The position numbers and the translations under genes are program-made. Positions 1-8,909 of a DNA stretch of 64,000 nt are shown piece after piece. Within the stretch, counting starts at the first letter, position 1. Every line of letters begins with the position of its first letter. Origin of the DNA: JANMMJ01 sp964543235. GTDB lineage: Bacteria; Pseudomonadota; Alphaproteobacteria; Rhizobiales; Aestuariivirgaceae. The stretch is from assembly GCA_964543235.1 (NCBI GenBank), contig CAZIXE010000012.1:1-64000 (forward strand). The letters run 5' to 3'. The notes below the pieces were generated by a model that was given only the letters and a program-made list of their open reading frames with translations, was not told the origin of the DNA and made no database searches.

Positions 1-209
1 GCGTGAGGTGACTGCCCCACGCCCCTCCACCCGCCGGGTGGAGGTTGTTCTCCCCCGGTTCCGGCCGCCTGATCCCGGAGCCAGCAGCGGCGGAGCCTTG
101 CCTCAAGCTCACCTGCCGCTCTTTGACAAGTCACATGGGGATTGCCACCATCGGGCAAGGAGCCGCAGCGATCAGGCCGCTCGGCAACTGATCTTCAGGG
201 AGATCGCTC

Positions 210-692
210 ATGACCGGACATTCACATCTCACCCGTCTTGTTCTGGCCGCGGCCGTCCTCAGCGCCGCGGCCCTGCCCGCGGCGGCCAAGTCGGGCGTCA
301 ATGTCGGCGCGCTCAGCTGCACCGTGGAGGGCGGCATCGGGCTGATCATCGGTTCGTCCAAGGACATGCAATGCGTGTTCAATCCGGCCGATGGCGGAGC
401 CAGCGAACATTACACCGGCACGATCAGCAAGCTCGGCATCGACATCGGCATCACCAATGAAAGCTATATCCGCTGGCTGGTCTTCGCGCCGGGCACCATC
501 AACCGCGGGGCGCTCGCGGGCGGCTATGCAGGGGCCTCGGCGGAGGCCACGCTCGGCGTGGGGCTGGGCGCCAATGTTCTCGTCGGCGGGCTCGACAATA
601 CCATCGCCCTGCAGCCGGTCAGCATCCAGGGCCAGGAAGGCCTCAATGTTGCCGCCGGCGTTACCAGCCTCAATCTGGATTTCGCGGAGTAG
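210..692 (+). CDS. Secreted DUF992 family protein
   Basis: A 160-residue protein with a clear Sec signal peptide: positive N-terminus, hydrophobic stretch at about residues 8-22, and an Ala-rich cleavage site near residue 26. The mature part is Gly/Ala-rich with the pattern of the alphaproteobacterial DUF992 family, whose function is unknown; two Cys (in LSCT and MQCVF) could form a disulfide. It probably acts in the periplasm. A GGGAG ribosome binding site lies 7 bases before the ATG. The 3' end overlaps the end of the convergent glgX-malQ gene by 23 bases, so the two share their termination zone. The 209 bases upstream contain no gene I can support. Confidence 0.85.
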   Translation: MTGHSHLTRLVLAAAVLSAAALPAAAKSGVNVGALSCTVEGGIGLIIGSSKDMQCVFNPADGGASEHYTGTISKLGIDIGITNESYIRWLVFAPGTINRGALAGGYAGASAEATLGVGLGANVLVGGLDNTIALQPVSIQGQEGLNVAAGVTSLNLDFAE

Positions 693-3600
693 GTGTGATC
701 CGGCCCTTCCTGACGGCGGCGAGGACGCGGGCCGTTGCGGGAAGCGCCGCAAGCTTGTCGACGGTAACCGACAGACGCCGGCGCCAGTTGGGTTTCCCGG
801 CGTCGGTGCCCGGCACGTTCAGGGGCTCGGTTTCGCCGGTCAGGTCGTCGGCCTGGACCAGCATCACGGCCGCGGGTGCTTCGGCGAGGAAGCCATGCAC
901 GTCGACAAGCAGATCGCCGGAAGAGTGGCCGGCGGCGTTGAGCGCCCGTTCGAGTTCGCGAAGTTCCGCAGCGCCGGCCTGCTGCCGCCAGCCCCTGAAC
1001 GGCCGCGTGTCGTGGCTCGACAGGCAGGCCGCCGAAAGCGGCGGGTAGGAAGCGGCGGGCAGGTAGCCCGTCTGGTCCCGCTCGAACCAGAGCATGCGGT
1101 AGGAGAGAATGGCAGCGGCCGCGAGGCGCTGGCGCAGGCCCTCGGGCACGGTGCCCAGATCCTCGCCGATCACCATGCAGCGGCCGCGATGGCTCTCGAT
1201 CGCGGTCAGGGCGATCAGAGCATCGGTGTCGACGGTGACATAGGCGCCAGCCGCAGCGCTGGCGCCGCGCGGAATCCAGAACTGGCGCGCGAAACCCAGA
1301 ATGTGATCGATGCGCAGCACACCCGCCTGACGCATGCTGGCGCGCAGCACGTCGATGAAGGGCCGAAAGCCCTTGTCGCGCAGGACCGGCGGAACATGGG
1401 GCGGCAGATTCCAGACCTGACCTTCGGCGGCAAAGGGGTCCGGGGGCGCACCGAGCGAAACCGCAGTCGCATAGAGGCCCGGCTGCGACTGCACTTCACC
1501 CCCTTCATAGGCACAGCCGAGGGCGAGATCGCGATAGAGGCCGAGGCGAAGGCCGGCCACACGGCCGCGGCGTGCGGCTTCCGCCAGCTGGCGTTCCGCC
1601 AGCCACTGCAGCCACATGACGAAGCGGCGGTCATGCTCGTTGCGGCCCGCCTCATGCGCCGCATGATCGCGCAGCGGCTGGCCTGCGGCGGTAATGAAGT
1701 CATCGAAGTCGGGATGGCTCCCGCGTGCGAAGAAGGCGTCACTTGCGGCCCTCAGAATCTCTGCCTTGAGGCGCCATACGCCCGCATAGTCGACGTGGGA
1801 CCGCCCGCGCAGAGCTGCCATCGCGGCCTCATGGCTGGCCAGTTCAGCAGCGGCAACCGGCAGACCGAGGTCGCGAAGAGCGCCCGGGACATCGATGTAG
1901 ACCGGATCGAGGAAGCGCCGGTCGGACGGCTGATAGGGGCTGACACGGGTGCGGTCGGCCGGGAACATGTGGTGGAGGGGGTTGATGCCCGCGACGTCGC
2001 CTCCAAGCTGCGCGGTCACTTCAAGGAACTGGCCAAGCGTTGCGAAATCGCCGATCCCGGCATCGCGGTCATCGCGCAGAGCATAGAGATGGGCACTCAG
2101 GCCGAAAACCCGCTCGCCGGCGGCTATGTGATCGGGGAGGAAGCAGCGCGGCGGCGCGACCAGCAGATGGCAGATTTCCGAACCGTCGACGTCCTCGCGC
2201 AGCTCGTAGTAGCCCGGTGCGAGCGGCGGCAGTTCGAGGTGGGAGTGGCCCGCGGGCTTTGCGGCGTGGAGCGTCATGCCGCGCTCATCGGTGAGCGAGA
2301 ACGAGAGCGCGCGGCTTCCCGCTGCCCGGTCCTCGTGCACGGCAATTCTGACGGGGGAAGCGTCGTTTGCCACCGTGTAGGCCGGCAGGCGCCGCGGCAG
2401 CACAAGACGCTGCAGGGCCTCGCGCGCTGCGCTTGCGGATCCGAGGTCAAAGCCCATTGCGGCGAGCAGGGCGGTCTTGGTTGCGATACTCACGCGGTGA
2501 TGCGTACCGTCGACTTCCCACCATTCGCCGGCGATTCCGGCCGCTGCGGCCAGACGGTCTACCACTGTATCCTCTGTGCCGGCTGGCTTGTGCCTGGCGC
2601 TGTGCTCGGCAAGGACCGTCACCGCACGGGGCGCGAGCCGGATCCTGCGGGCCGCGATGGCAAGCTGAGGATTGGGGAAGCCTTCGGCCGCCCCCCAGAC
2701 CATGGCAGCCTGTGGCGGTGGCAGGTTCGCCTCGATTTCCCCAGCGGCGCGGTTGAACCAGAGCAGCAGACGGGGAGCGCCGTCAGTCGCGAGGCAGAGG
2801 GCGAAGGCTTCAAGCTTGGGATCGTTCCAGGCCGTCTCGTCCATCGGCTCGCCAGACACCGCAAACCATTCGGCATCGGGGTGGATATGGCCGTCCGGCG
2901 CAGTACCGGAGAGGAATGCATCAGCGAAGAAGGTGTGGTGGCTTGTCCGGAAGCGCAGCAGGGCAGAGACAAAGTCGGCAAGTTCCCTGTCGCGGTGCTC
3001 CCAGTCGAGCCAGGTGGTTTCGTTGTCCTGGGCATAGGCATTGTTGTTGCCGCCCTGAGTCCTGCCAAACTCATCGCCGGCGGTGAGCATGGGTGTGCCG
3101 CGGGACAGGAACAGGGTGGCCAGCAGCGCCCTGGCGTCGGCAACGGGATCGGCGGCGACCCAGCTCGTTTCATGATTGCTGCCGTCACGGTTTGCTTCGC
3201 CATTGGCGTGATTGTGTTTGCGATCGTACCGTACCGTGTCAGCCAGAGTGAAGCCGTCATGAGCGGCGACAAAGTTGATGCTGCAGGCCGGCGTGCGGTG
3301 GCGGCTGGCGAAGATGTCGGACGAGCCGGCCAAGCGGGTGGCAAGACCGCCCTGCGCCTGCTCATCACCCCGCCAGAAGCGGCGTACGTCGTCACGATAC
3401 CGGTCATTCCATTCGAGCCAGCGGGCGGGGAAGGCCCCAAGCTGGTAACCGCCGGGGCCAATATCCCAGGGCTCGGCGATATGGATCAAGGGTGCCAGCA
3501 CCGGATCCTGTTCAATGGCAGCGAGAAGTGGTGCCTTGGGACTGAAGCCATCAGCCATGCGGCCCATGACGGTGGCAAGGTCATAACGGAAGCCGTCCAC

Positions 3601-4560
3601 GCCGGTGGCATGCACCCAGTGGCGCAGTGCATCCATGACCATCCGAAGTGCGGCGGGATGGTCGAGCGCCAGGGTATTGCCGCAACCGGTATCGTTGACC
3701 GGGAGACCAGCAGCCTGCCGGTAATAGAGGGCATTGTCGAGACCGCGGAGGCAGATGGTGGGACCACCGAGGTCACTCTCGCCGGTGTGATTGAAGACGA
3801 CATCAAGGATGACCCTGATGCCGGCACCGTGGAGCGCGGCAACGGTCTTGCGGACATCGCCGAGGCCGCCCGGCGCCAGGCGCGGGTCGGGCGCGAAGAA
3901 ATTCACCGGGTTGTACCCCCAGGCGTTGCGAAGTCCGAAAGTGCTCAGATGGCGTTCATCAATCCACGCCGCGACGGGCATGAGTTCGATGGCATCGACG
4001 CCAAGACGCCCCAGATATTCAAGGATCGAGGGATGGGCCAGCGCCAGAATGGAACCACGCAAGTCCGGCGGAAGGTCCGGATGCAATCGCGTGAACGCCT
4101 TCACCGCTACCTCATAGATCATCCGTGGCCTGCCGGGCGGCAGCGGGCTCGCGGCCGTGACCGGGGCTTCGACGATGCATTTCGGGACGAGTCGGGTGGT
4201 ATCGGCGGTGTGCCGCGCCAGATCCGGGTGCCACGCAAAGGGTCCATCAAACCTGGTGGCGTAGGGGTCTGCCAGCAGCTTGGCGGGATCGAAGAAATGT
4301 CCGGTCTCGGGCTGATATGGCCCCTCTGCCCTCAAGCCGTAGCGCTGCCCCGCCCCGAGGCCGGTGATCAGCCCGCAATGCACGTCCCCGACGCGGTGAG
4401 GCAGGATGAAGCGGGCAAACTCGCAGTCGCCATCGAACAGCGAAACATGGACGGCGGTCGCGTGCTGCGAAAGCACAGCGAAGTTCACTCCCTCGCCCAG
4501 GGGTGTTGCGCCAAGGGGATAGGGGAGGCCCGAGGTAACCCTTAATGTGGATGCATCCAT
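670..4560 (-). CDS. glgX: Glycogen debranching enzyme / 4-alpha-glucanotransferase fusion (GlgX-MalQ)
   Basis: A 1296-residue two-domain enzyme. Residues 1 to about 655 form a GH13 isoamylase-type GlgX: N-terminal CBM48-like region, then the four catalytic motifs DVVFNHT (253-259), GFRYD (323-327, nucleophile D327), AEPWD (362-366, acid E363) and AHD (433-435). From about residue 665 the chain becomes a GH77 amylomaltase (MalQ) with LRIDHILG, GEDLG and SSHDT supplying its nucleophile, acid/base and third carboxylate. All catalytic residues are present in both halves. One polypeptide could therefore cut limit-dextrin branches and disproportionate the released maltooligosaccharides. It is the last gene of the glycogen operon; its ATG lies 2 bases after the pgm stop, so translation is probably coupled. 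Separate glgX and malQ genes are the usual arrangement. Confidence 0.93.
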   Translation of the reverse strand: MDASTLRVTSGLPYPLGATPLGEGVNFAVLSQHATAVHVSLFDGDCEFARFILPHRVGDVHCGLITGLGAGQRYGLRAEGPYQPETGHFFDPAKLLADPYATRFDGPFAWHPDLARHTADTTRLVPKCIVEAPVTAASPLPPGRPRMIYEVAVKAFTRLHPDLPPDLRGSILALAHPSILEYLGRLGVDAIELMPVAAWIDERHLSTFGLRNAWGYNPVNFFAPDPRLAPGGLGDVRKTVAALHGAGIRVILDVVFNHTGESDLGGPTICLRGLDNALYYRQAAGLPVNDTGCGNTLALDHPAALRMVMDALRHWVHATGVDGFRYDLATVMGRMADGFSPKAPLLAAIEQDPVLAPLIHIAEPWDIGPGGYQLGAFPARWLEWNDRYRDDVRRFWRGDEQAQGGLATRLAGSSDIFASRHRTPACSINFVAAHDGFTLADTVRYDRKHNHANGEANRDGSNHETSWVAADPVADARALLATLFLSRGTPMLTAGDEFGRTQGGNNNAYAQDNETTWLDWEHRDRELADFVSALLRFRTSHHTFFADAFLSGTAPDGHIHPDAEWFAVSGEPMDETAWNDPKLEAFALCLATDGAPRLLLWFNRAAGEIEANLPPPQAAMVWGAAEGFPNPQLAIAARRIRLAPRAVTVLAEHSARHKPAGTEDTVVDRLAAAAGIAGEWWEVDGTHHRVSIATKTALLAAMGFDLGSASAAREALQRLVLPRRLPAYTVANDASPVRIAVHEDRAAGSRALSFSLTDERGMTLHAAKPAGHSHLELPPLAPGYYELREDVDGSEICHLLVAPPRCFLPDHIAAGERVFGLSAHLYALRDDRDAGIGDFATLGQFLEVTAQLGGDVAGINPLHHMFPADRTRVSPYQPSDRRFLDPVYIDVPGALRDLGLPVAAAELASHEAAMAALRGRSHVDYAGVWRLKAEILRAASDAFFARGSHPDFDDFITAAGQPLRDHAAHEAGRNEHDRRFVMWLQWLAERQLAEAARRGRVAGLRLGLYRDLALGCAYEGGEVQSQPGLYATAVSLGAPPDPFAAEGQVWNLPPHVPPVLRDKGFRPFIDVLRASMRQAGVLRIDHILGFARQFWIPRGASAAAGAYVTVDTDALIALTAIESHRGRCMVIGEDLGTVPEGLRQRLAAAAILSYRMLWFERDQTGYLPAASYPPLSAACLSSHDTRPFRGWRQQAGAAELRELERALNAAGHSSGDLLVDVHGFLAEAPAAVMLVQADDLTGETEPLNVPGTDAGKPNWRRRLSVTVDKLAALPATARVLAAVRKGRITPTPRNPD

Positions 4561-4562
4561 CC

Positions 4563-6182
4563 TCAGGTGATGACCGACGGTGCGCTTCGACCGGTCCGCG
4601 CCGAAATATCGGCCACGTTGCGCGCAAATGCGATGAGATCGCCCAGCGCCTGCTGGGTCTCGAGGCCAATCCGGCTGGGCTCATAGCGCTCGATATAGAC
4701 GCGGAGCGTGGCCCCGGCCGTGCCCGTGCCCGAGAGACGGTAGACCACGCGGGAGCCATCATCGAAAATGATCCGGATGCCCTGTTTCGCTGTGTCGGAT
4801 CCGTCAACCGGATCGTGATAGGCGAAATCATCGGCAGCCGTGACCGTCAAAGTTCCCGCCTTCCGGCCCTTGAGGCCGACGAGATTGCTGCGAAGGTCAT
4901 TGATGAGGGCATTGGCTGCTTCGGCATCGACTTCCTCATAGTCGTGCCGCGAATAGTAATTGCGTCCGTAGGTCTGCCAGTGATCGTGCATGATGTCGTG
5001 CACACTCTGGCGCCGGCTGGCCAGGATGTTAAGCCAGAGCAGGACCGCCCAAAGACCATCCTTCTCGCGGACGTGGTTGGACCCGGTCCCGGCACTTTCC
5101 TCGCCACACAGGGTGATGAGGCCCGCATCAAGCAAGTTGCCAAAATACTTCCAGCCGGTCGGAGTCTCGTAGCAGCCTATACCAAGTCTTTCGGCAACCC
5201 GATCGACGGCGCAACTCGTCGGCATGGAGCGCGCGACACCGGTAAGTCCCTTGGCATAGCCTGGCGCCAGATGGGCATTCGCGGCCAGCACGGCGAGCGA
5301 ATCCGACGGCGTGACGAATTGCCCCCTGCCGATGATCAGGTTGCGGTCGCCATCGCCGTCGGAGGCAGCGCCGAAATCCGGTGCCGAACCGGACATCATC
5401 AGGTCATAGAGATCTCTGGCATGCACCAGATTGGGATCGGGATGATGGCCACCGAAGTCCGGGAGCGGGGTACCGTTGACGACGGTGCCGGCAGGGGCGC
5501 CCAGTGCCTGTTCAAGGATTGCATGGGCATAGGGGCCGGTTATGGCATGCATGGCGTCAAAGCGGACAGTGAAGCCCGACTTGAACATGGCGGCGATGGC
5601 TTCAAAATCGAAGAGCGACTCCATCAGCGCCTGGTAGTCGGTGACGGGATCAATGACCTCCACATCCATGCTCCCGCAGCGGGTCAAGCCGAGATGGTCG
5701 ATGTCAATGTCGGGTACATCGGCGATCCGATAGGAGGTGATGGACTTGGTGCGGGCAAATACGGCGTCGGTCATCTTTTCCGGTGCGGGGCCGCCATTGC
5801 CGGCATTGTATTTGATGCCGAAGTCGCCTTCGGGGCCGCCGGGGTTGTGGCTGGCCGACAGAACGATGCCGCCGAAGGCGCCGCGCTTGCGGATGAGATT
5901 GGAGGCAGCCGGTGTCGAAAGCAGGCCCCCCTTGCCGGTGACCACGCGACCAAAGCCATTGGCTGCCGCCATTCTGATGGCAATGCCGACTACCTCGCGG
6001 TTGAAGTAGCGCCCATCGCCGCCGATAACCAGCGTCTTGCCCCGATAGCCTTCCAGGGTGTCGAAAATCGACTGGATGAAGTTCTGCGCGTAGTTCGGCT
6101 GCTGAAAGACTGGTACTTTCTTGCGCAGGCCCGAGGTTCCGGGTTTCTGGCCGTCGTAAGGCTTAGTAGTTACCGTCTTCAT
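4563..6182 (-). CDS. pgm: Alpha-D-glucose phosphoglucomutase
   Basis: A 539-residue phosphohexomutase interconverting glucose-1-phosphate and glucose-6-phosphate, linking glycogen to central metabolism. The phosphoserine loop is visible as SASHNPGGPEGDFGIKYN, the metal-binding loop as DGDGDR, and the sugar-binding GEES motif as CGEESAG. Length and order match the glucose-specific (PGM1-like) family rather than ManB or GlmM. It starts 6 bases after the glgA stop and ends 2 bases before glgX-malQ, firmly inside the operon. The cytosolic role is to supply glucose-1-phosphate to GlgC and to recycle the GlgP product. Confidence 0.96.
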   Translation of the reverse strand: MKTVTTKPYDGQKPGTSGLRKKVPVFQQPNYAQNFIQSIFDTLEGYRGKTLVIGGDGRYFNREVVGIAIRMAAANGFGRVVTGKGGLLSTPAASNLIRKRGAFGGIVLSASHNPGGPEGDFGIKYNAGNGGPAPEKMTDAVFARTKSITSYRIADVPDIDIDHLGLTRCGSMDVEVIDPVTDYQALMESLFDFEAIAAMFKSGFTVRFDAMHAITGPYAHAILEQALGAPAGTVVNGTPLPDFGGHHPDPNLVHARDLYDLMMSGSAPDFGAASDGDGDRNLIIGRGQFVTPSDSLAVLAANAHLAPGYAKGLTGVARSMPTSCAVDRVAERLGIGCYETPTGWKYFGNLLDAGLITLCGEESAGTGSNHVREKDGLWAVLLWLNILASRRQSVHDIMHDHWQTYGRNYYSRHDYEEVDAEAANALINDLRSNLVGLKGRKAGTLTVTAADDFAYHDPVDGSDTAKQGIRIIFDDGSRVVYRLSGTGTAGATLRVYIERYEPSRIGLETQQALGDLIAFARNVADISARTGRSAPSVIT

Positions 6183-6188
6183 GTTCGC

Positions 6189-7619
6189 TCAGGCCCCCGC
6201 AAGAGTTCGGTAGAGGTTGGCATAGCGCGCGGCGCTGCGATCCCAGCTGACATCGGCCTTCATGCCGTTGCGCTGCAGGGACTTCCACGCTGCAGCGTCG
6301 TGAAACAGGGCGTCCGCCCGATCCAGCGCGGTCCAGAAGGCATCGATGGTCACGGGAGCAAACTGGATGCCGGACGCGACACCGGCGGCCACAGCCGCAT
6401 CGTTGGCATCGACAATCGTATCGGCAAGTCCGCCAACCCGGGCAACGACGGGGACGCAGCCGTAATGCAGCCCGTAAAGCTGGGTAAGACCACATGGCTC
6501 AAAACGCGAGGGGATCAGGATGGCGTCACAGCCGGCCTGCATGACATGCGACAGCGGCTCGTTGTATCCCGTTCTGAATCCGATCCGACCCCGATGGCGT
6601 GACGAGGCCTGGTGCAACGCATGTTCAAGTGTTGCATCCCCTGAGCCCAGAACGGCGAGCCTGGCACCCGACTGCACGATCTTTTCAGCGCTGGCGGCAA
6701 GCAGGTCCATGCCCTTCTGGTGTGTCAAGCGGCTTACGACGCAGTAGAGAAGACCATCACCTTGCTCGAGGTCGAACTCCCTTTCGACTGCACGCTTGTT
6801 CTTGACCCGACGCTGGAGAGTCCTGGTATCGTAGGTTTCGGGGATCAACGAGTCCGTTGCCGGATTCCAGACGTCTGGATCAATGCCATTAACGATGCCG
6901 TGCAAGGCGCCGCGGCGAGCACGCAGCAGGCCGTCGAGACCCATACCGTTCTCCGGGGTGCAGATTTCGTGGGCGTAAGTCGGGCTAACGGTCGTGATGG
7001 CATCAGCACATTGCAGGCCGGCCTTCAGGAATCCGACACCGCCGAAATACTCGACACCCTCGATTGAGAATGCCTGAGGCGGCAGGCCAAGTGTGGCGAA
7101 AAGAGCAGCGGGGAAGTGCCCCTGAAAGGCCAAATTGTGGACCGTCATGACCGAAGGGCGGCCGTTACCGTAGCGCATGTAGGCCGGCACCAGCCCTGCC
7201 TGCCAATCGTGGGCATGAATGATATCAGGCCGAAATCCATCGATCGCGCCCAACGCAACGGCCGCGGCCGCGCGGCAGAAGGCGGCGAAGCGTGCAGCAT
7301 TGTCGGGCCAGTCCTTGCCATCCGGCCCCAAGTAGGGATTTCCCGGGCGATCGAAGAGGTGGGGTGCATCGCAGACTATGAGGTCCATGTTGCCGGATTT
7401 ACCGCCTAGGATGCGGACCGGGCCACCGTACAAATCCTCCTGCGATGACAGCATCGCGCGGTGCTCCAGGGCGGAAAGAACGGCGGGATAGCCCGGCAGG
7501 AAGGTCTTAACTTCGACGCCCAGAGCGGCGAGGGCGGCCGGCAGTGCCCCGACCACGTCGGCGAGCCCTCCCGTCTTGAGCAGCGGATAGGCCTCCGATG
7601 CGACACTCAAGACCTTCAT
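6189..7619 (-). CDS. glgA: Glycogen synthase (ADP-glucose)
   Basis: A 476-residue GT5 glycogen synthase that transfers glucose from ADP-glucose to the non-reducing end of alpha-1,4-glucan. The N-terminal KTGGLADVVGALP loop binds ADP-glucose, and the C-terminal half has the PSRFEPCGLTQLYG motif carrying the catalytic Glu. An upstream in-frame ATG would add 13 residues, but I place the start at 7619 because there the ATG overlaps the glgC stop as ATGA and the protein begins MKVLSVASEAYP, as in the family. Translation is therefore coupled to glgC. Confidence 0.96.
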   Translation of the reverse strand: MKVLSVASEAYPLLKTGGLADVVGALPAALAALGVEVKTFLPGYPAVLSALEHRAMLSSQEDLYGGPVRILGGKSGNMDLIVCDAPHLFDRPGNPYLGPDGKDWPDNAARFAAFCRAAAAVALGAIDGFRPDIIHAHDWQAGLVPAYMRYGNGRPSVMTVHNLAFQGHFPAALFATLGLPPQAFSIEGVEYFGGVGFLKAGLQCADAITTVSPTYAHEICTPENGMGLDGLLRARRGALHGIVNGIDPDVWNPATDSLIPETYDTRTLQRRVKNKRAVEREFDLEQGDGLLYCVVSRLTHQKGMDLLAASAEKIVQSGARLAVLGSGDATLEHALHQASSRHRGRIGFRTGYNEPLSHVMQAGCDAILIPSRFEPCGLTQLYGLHYGCVPVVARVGGLADTIVDANDAAVAAGVASGIQFAPVTIDAFWTALDRADALFHDAAAWKSLQRNGMKADVSWDRSAARYANLYRTLAGA

Positions 7620-8881
7620 GCGTGGAGTTTTTCGATCATCGGCTTGGTTATGAGGCAAACACCGTTGGCGGTTCGGCGGAACCGCTTCGCGTCAAGCTCA
7701 GGATCCTCGCCAACCACCATGCCTTCGGGAATGACCACGCCCCGGTCGATGACAACGCGTTTGAGGCTCGCCTTCCGGCCGATCTCAACATAGGGCATCA
7801 CGACAGCCTCTTCCATCTGGGTATAGGAGTTGACCCGCACGCCGGTAAAAAGCAGAGTCCGCTTGAGGCTGGCGCCGGAGATGATGCAGCCACCCGAAAC
7901 CAGGGATGAAACCGCCATGCCGCGTCTTCCATCCTCATCGTGGACGAACTTCGCTGGCGGTGTCACCTCCGCATAGGTCCAGATCGGCCAGTCATTGTCG
8001 TAAAGGTCAAGGGAAGGAACGGTATCGCAGAGATCCAGATTGGCTTCCCAATACGCATCCACTGTTCCGACGTCGCGCCAGTAGGCGGAAGCTTCGTTGG
8101 TGGAGCGCACGCAGGACTTGGTGAAGCGATGGGCAACGGCCCGGCCGTGCCTGACGATGTACGGAATGATGTCTTTGCCGAAATCATGGCTCGAGGCAGT
8201 GTTGGCAGCATCCTCGGCCAAGAGACCGAACAGATATTTCGTCTCGAAGACGTAGATTCCCATCGAGGCCAGTGACACTTCGGGGTTGCCTGGGATGGAG
8301 GGCGGATCCTTGGGTTTCTCGACGAAGTCCACGATGCGATCCTTCTCGTCGACATGCATGACACCGAAGCCGGTCGCTTCCATGCGCGGGACTTCAAGGC
8401 AGCCGACCGTGACGTCGGCTCCGGAATCGACGTGCTGCTGCAACATCAATTCATAATCCATCTTGTAAATGTGGTCGCCGGCAAGAACGACCATGTATTT
8501 CGGGCCGTAGCTCTCGACGATATCGGCATTCTGATAGACGGCGTCGGCAGTGCCATTGTACCATTGGTCTTCCGACACGCGCTGGCTGGCCGGCAGGATG
8601 TCGAAGCTCTCGTTGCGTTCCGGGCGTAGGAAGTTCCAGCCACGCTGGAGATGGCGGATCAGGCTGTGGGCCTTGTACTGGGTGGCGACACCAAAGCGGC
8701 GGATGCCGGAATTGAGGGCGTTGGACAGCGCGAAGTCGATGATCCGGGACTTGCCGCCAAAAAAAACAGCGGGCTTTGCCCGCCGGTCGGTCAATTCCAT
8801 CAGGCGGCTGCCGCGTCCGCCGGCGAGTACGTAGGCCATGGCATCGCGGGCCAGTGGAGCTGTCCTTTGTTTGTCGGGCAT
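7616..8881 (-). CDS. glgC: Glucose-1-phosphate adenylyltransferase
   Basis: A 421-residue ADP-glucose pyrophosphorylase, the committed step of glycogen synthesis (glucose-1-phosphate + ATP to ADP-glucose). The nucleotidyltransferase signature GGRGSRL followed by RAKPAVFFGG is at residues 26-45. The glucose-1-phosphate Lys lies in the VDFVEKP segment, and the C-terminal third is the left-handed beta-helix. The start at 8881 is preferred over an ATG five codons upstream because GGGAGG sits 8 bases before it. The stop overlaps the glgA start. The enzyme is usually allosterically controlled by glycolytic intermediates; nothing in the sequence tells which. Confidence 0.95.
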   Translation of the reverse strand: MPDKQRTAPLARDAMAYVLAGGRGSRLMELTDRRAKPAVFFGGKSRIIDFALSNALNSGIRRFGVATQYKAHSLIRHLQRGWNFLRPERNESFDILPASQRVSEDQWYNGTADAVYQNADIVESYGPKYMVVLAGDHIYKMDYELMLQQHVDSGADVTVGCLEVPRMEATGFGVMHVDEKDRIVDFVEKPKDPPSIPGNPEVSLASMGIYVFETKYLFGLLAEDAANTASSHDFGKDIIPYIVRHGRAVAHRFTKSCVRSTNEASAYWRDVGTVDAYWEANLDLCDTVPSLDLYDNDWPIWTYAEVTPPAKFVHDEDGRRGMAVSSLVSGGCIISGASLKRTLLFTGVRVNSYTQMEEAVVMPYVEIGRKASLKRVVIDRGVVIPEGMVVGEDPELDAKRFRRTANGVCLITKPMIEKLHA

Positions 8882-8909
8882 ACAGGAACCTCCCATTCTT
8901 GCGCTTCGA

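Noticed and set aside
391..4545. 1384-codon open frame on the plus strand
   Set aside because: It is antisense to glgX-malQ along almost its whole length; the product is Arg/Gly/Ala-rich with no domain pattern, as expected for the shadow of a high-GC gene.
4545..6602. 685-codon open frame on the plus strand
   Set aside because: Antisense to pgm and glgA; no motif or ribosome binding site.
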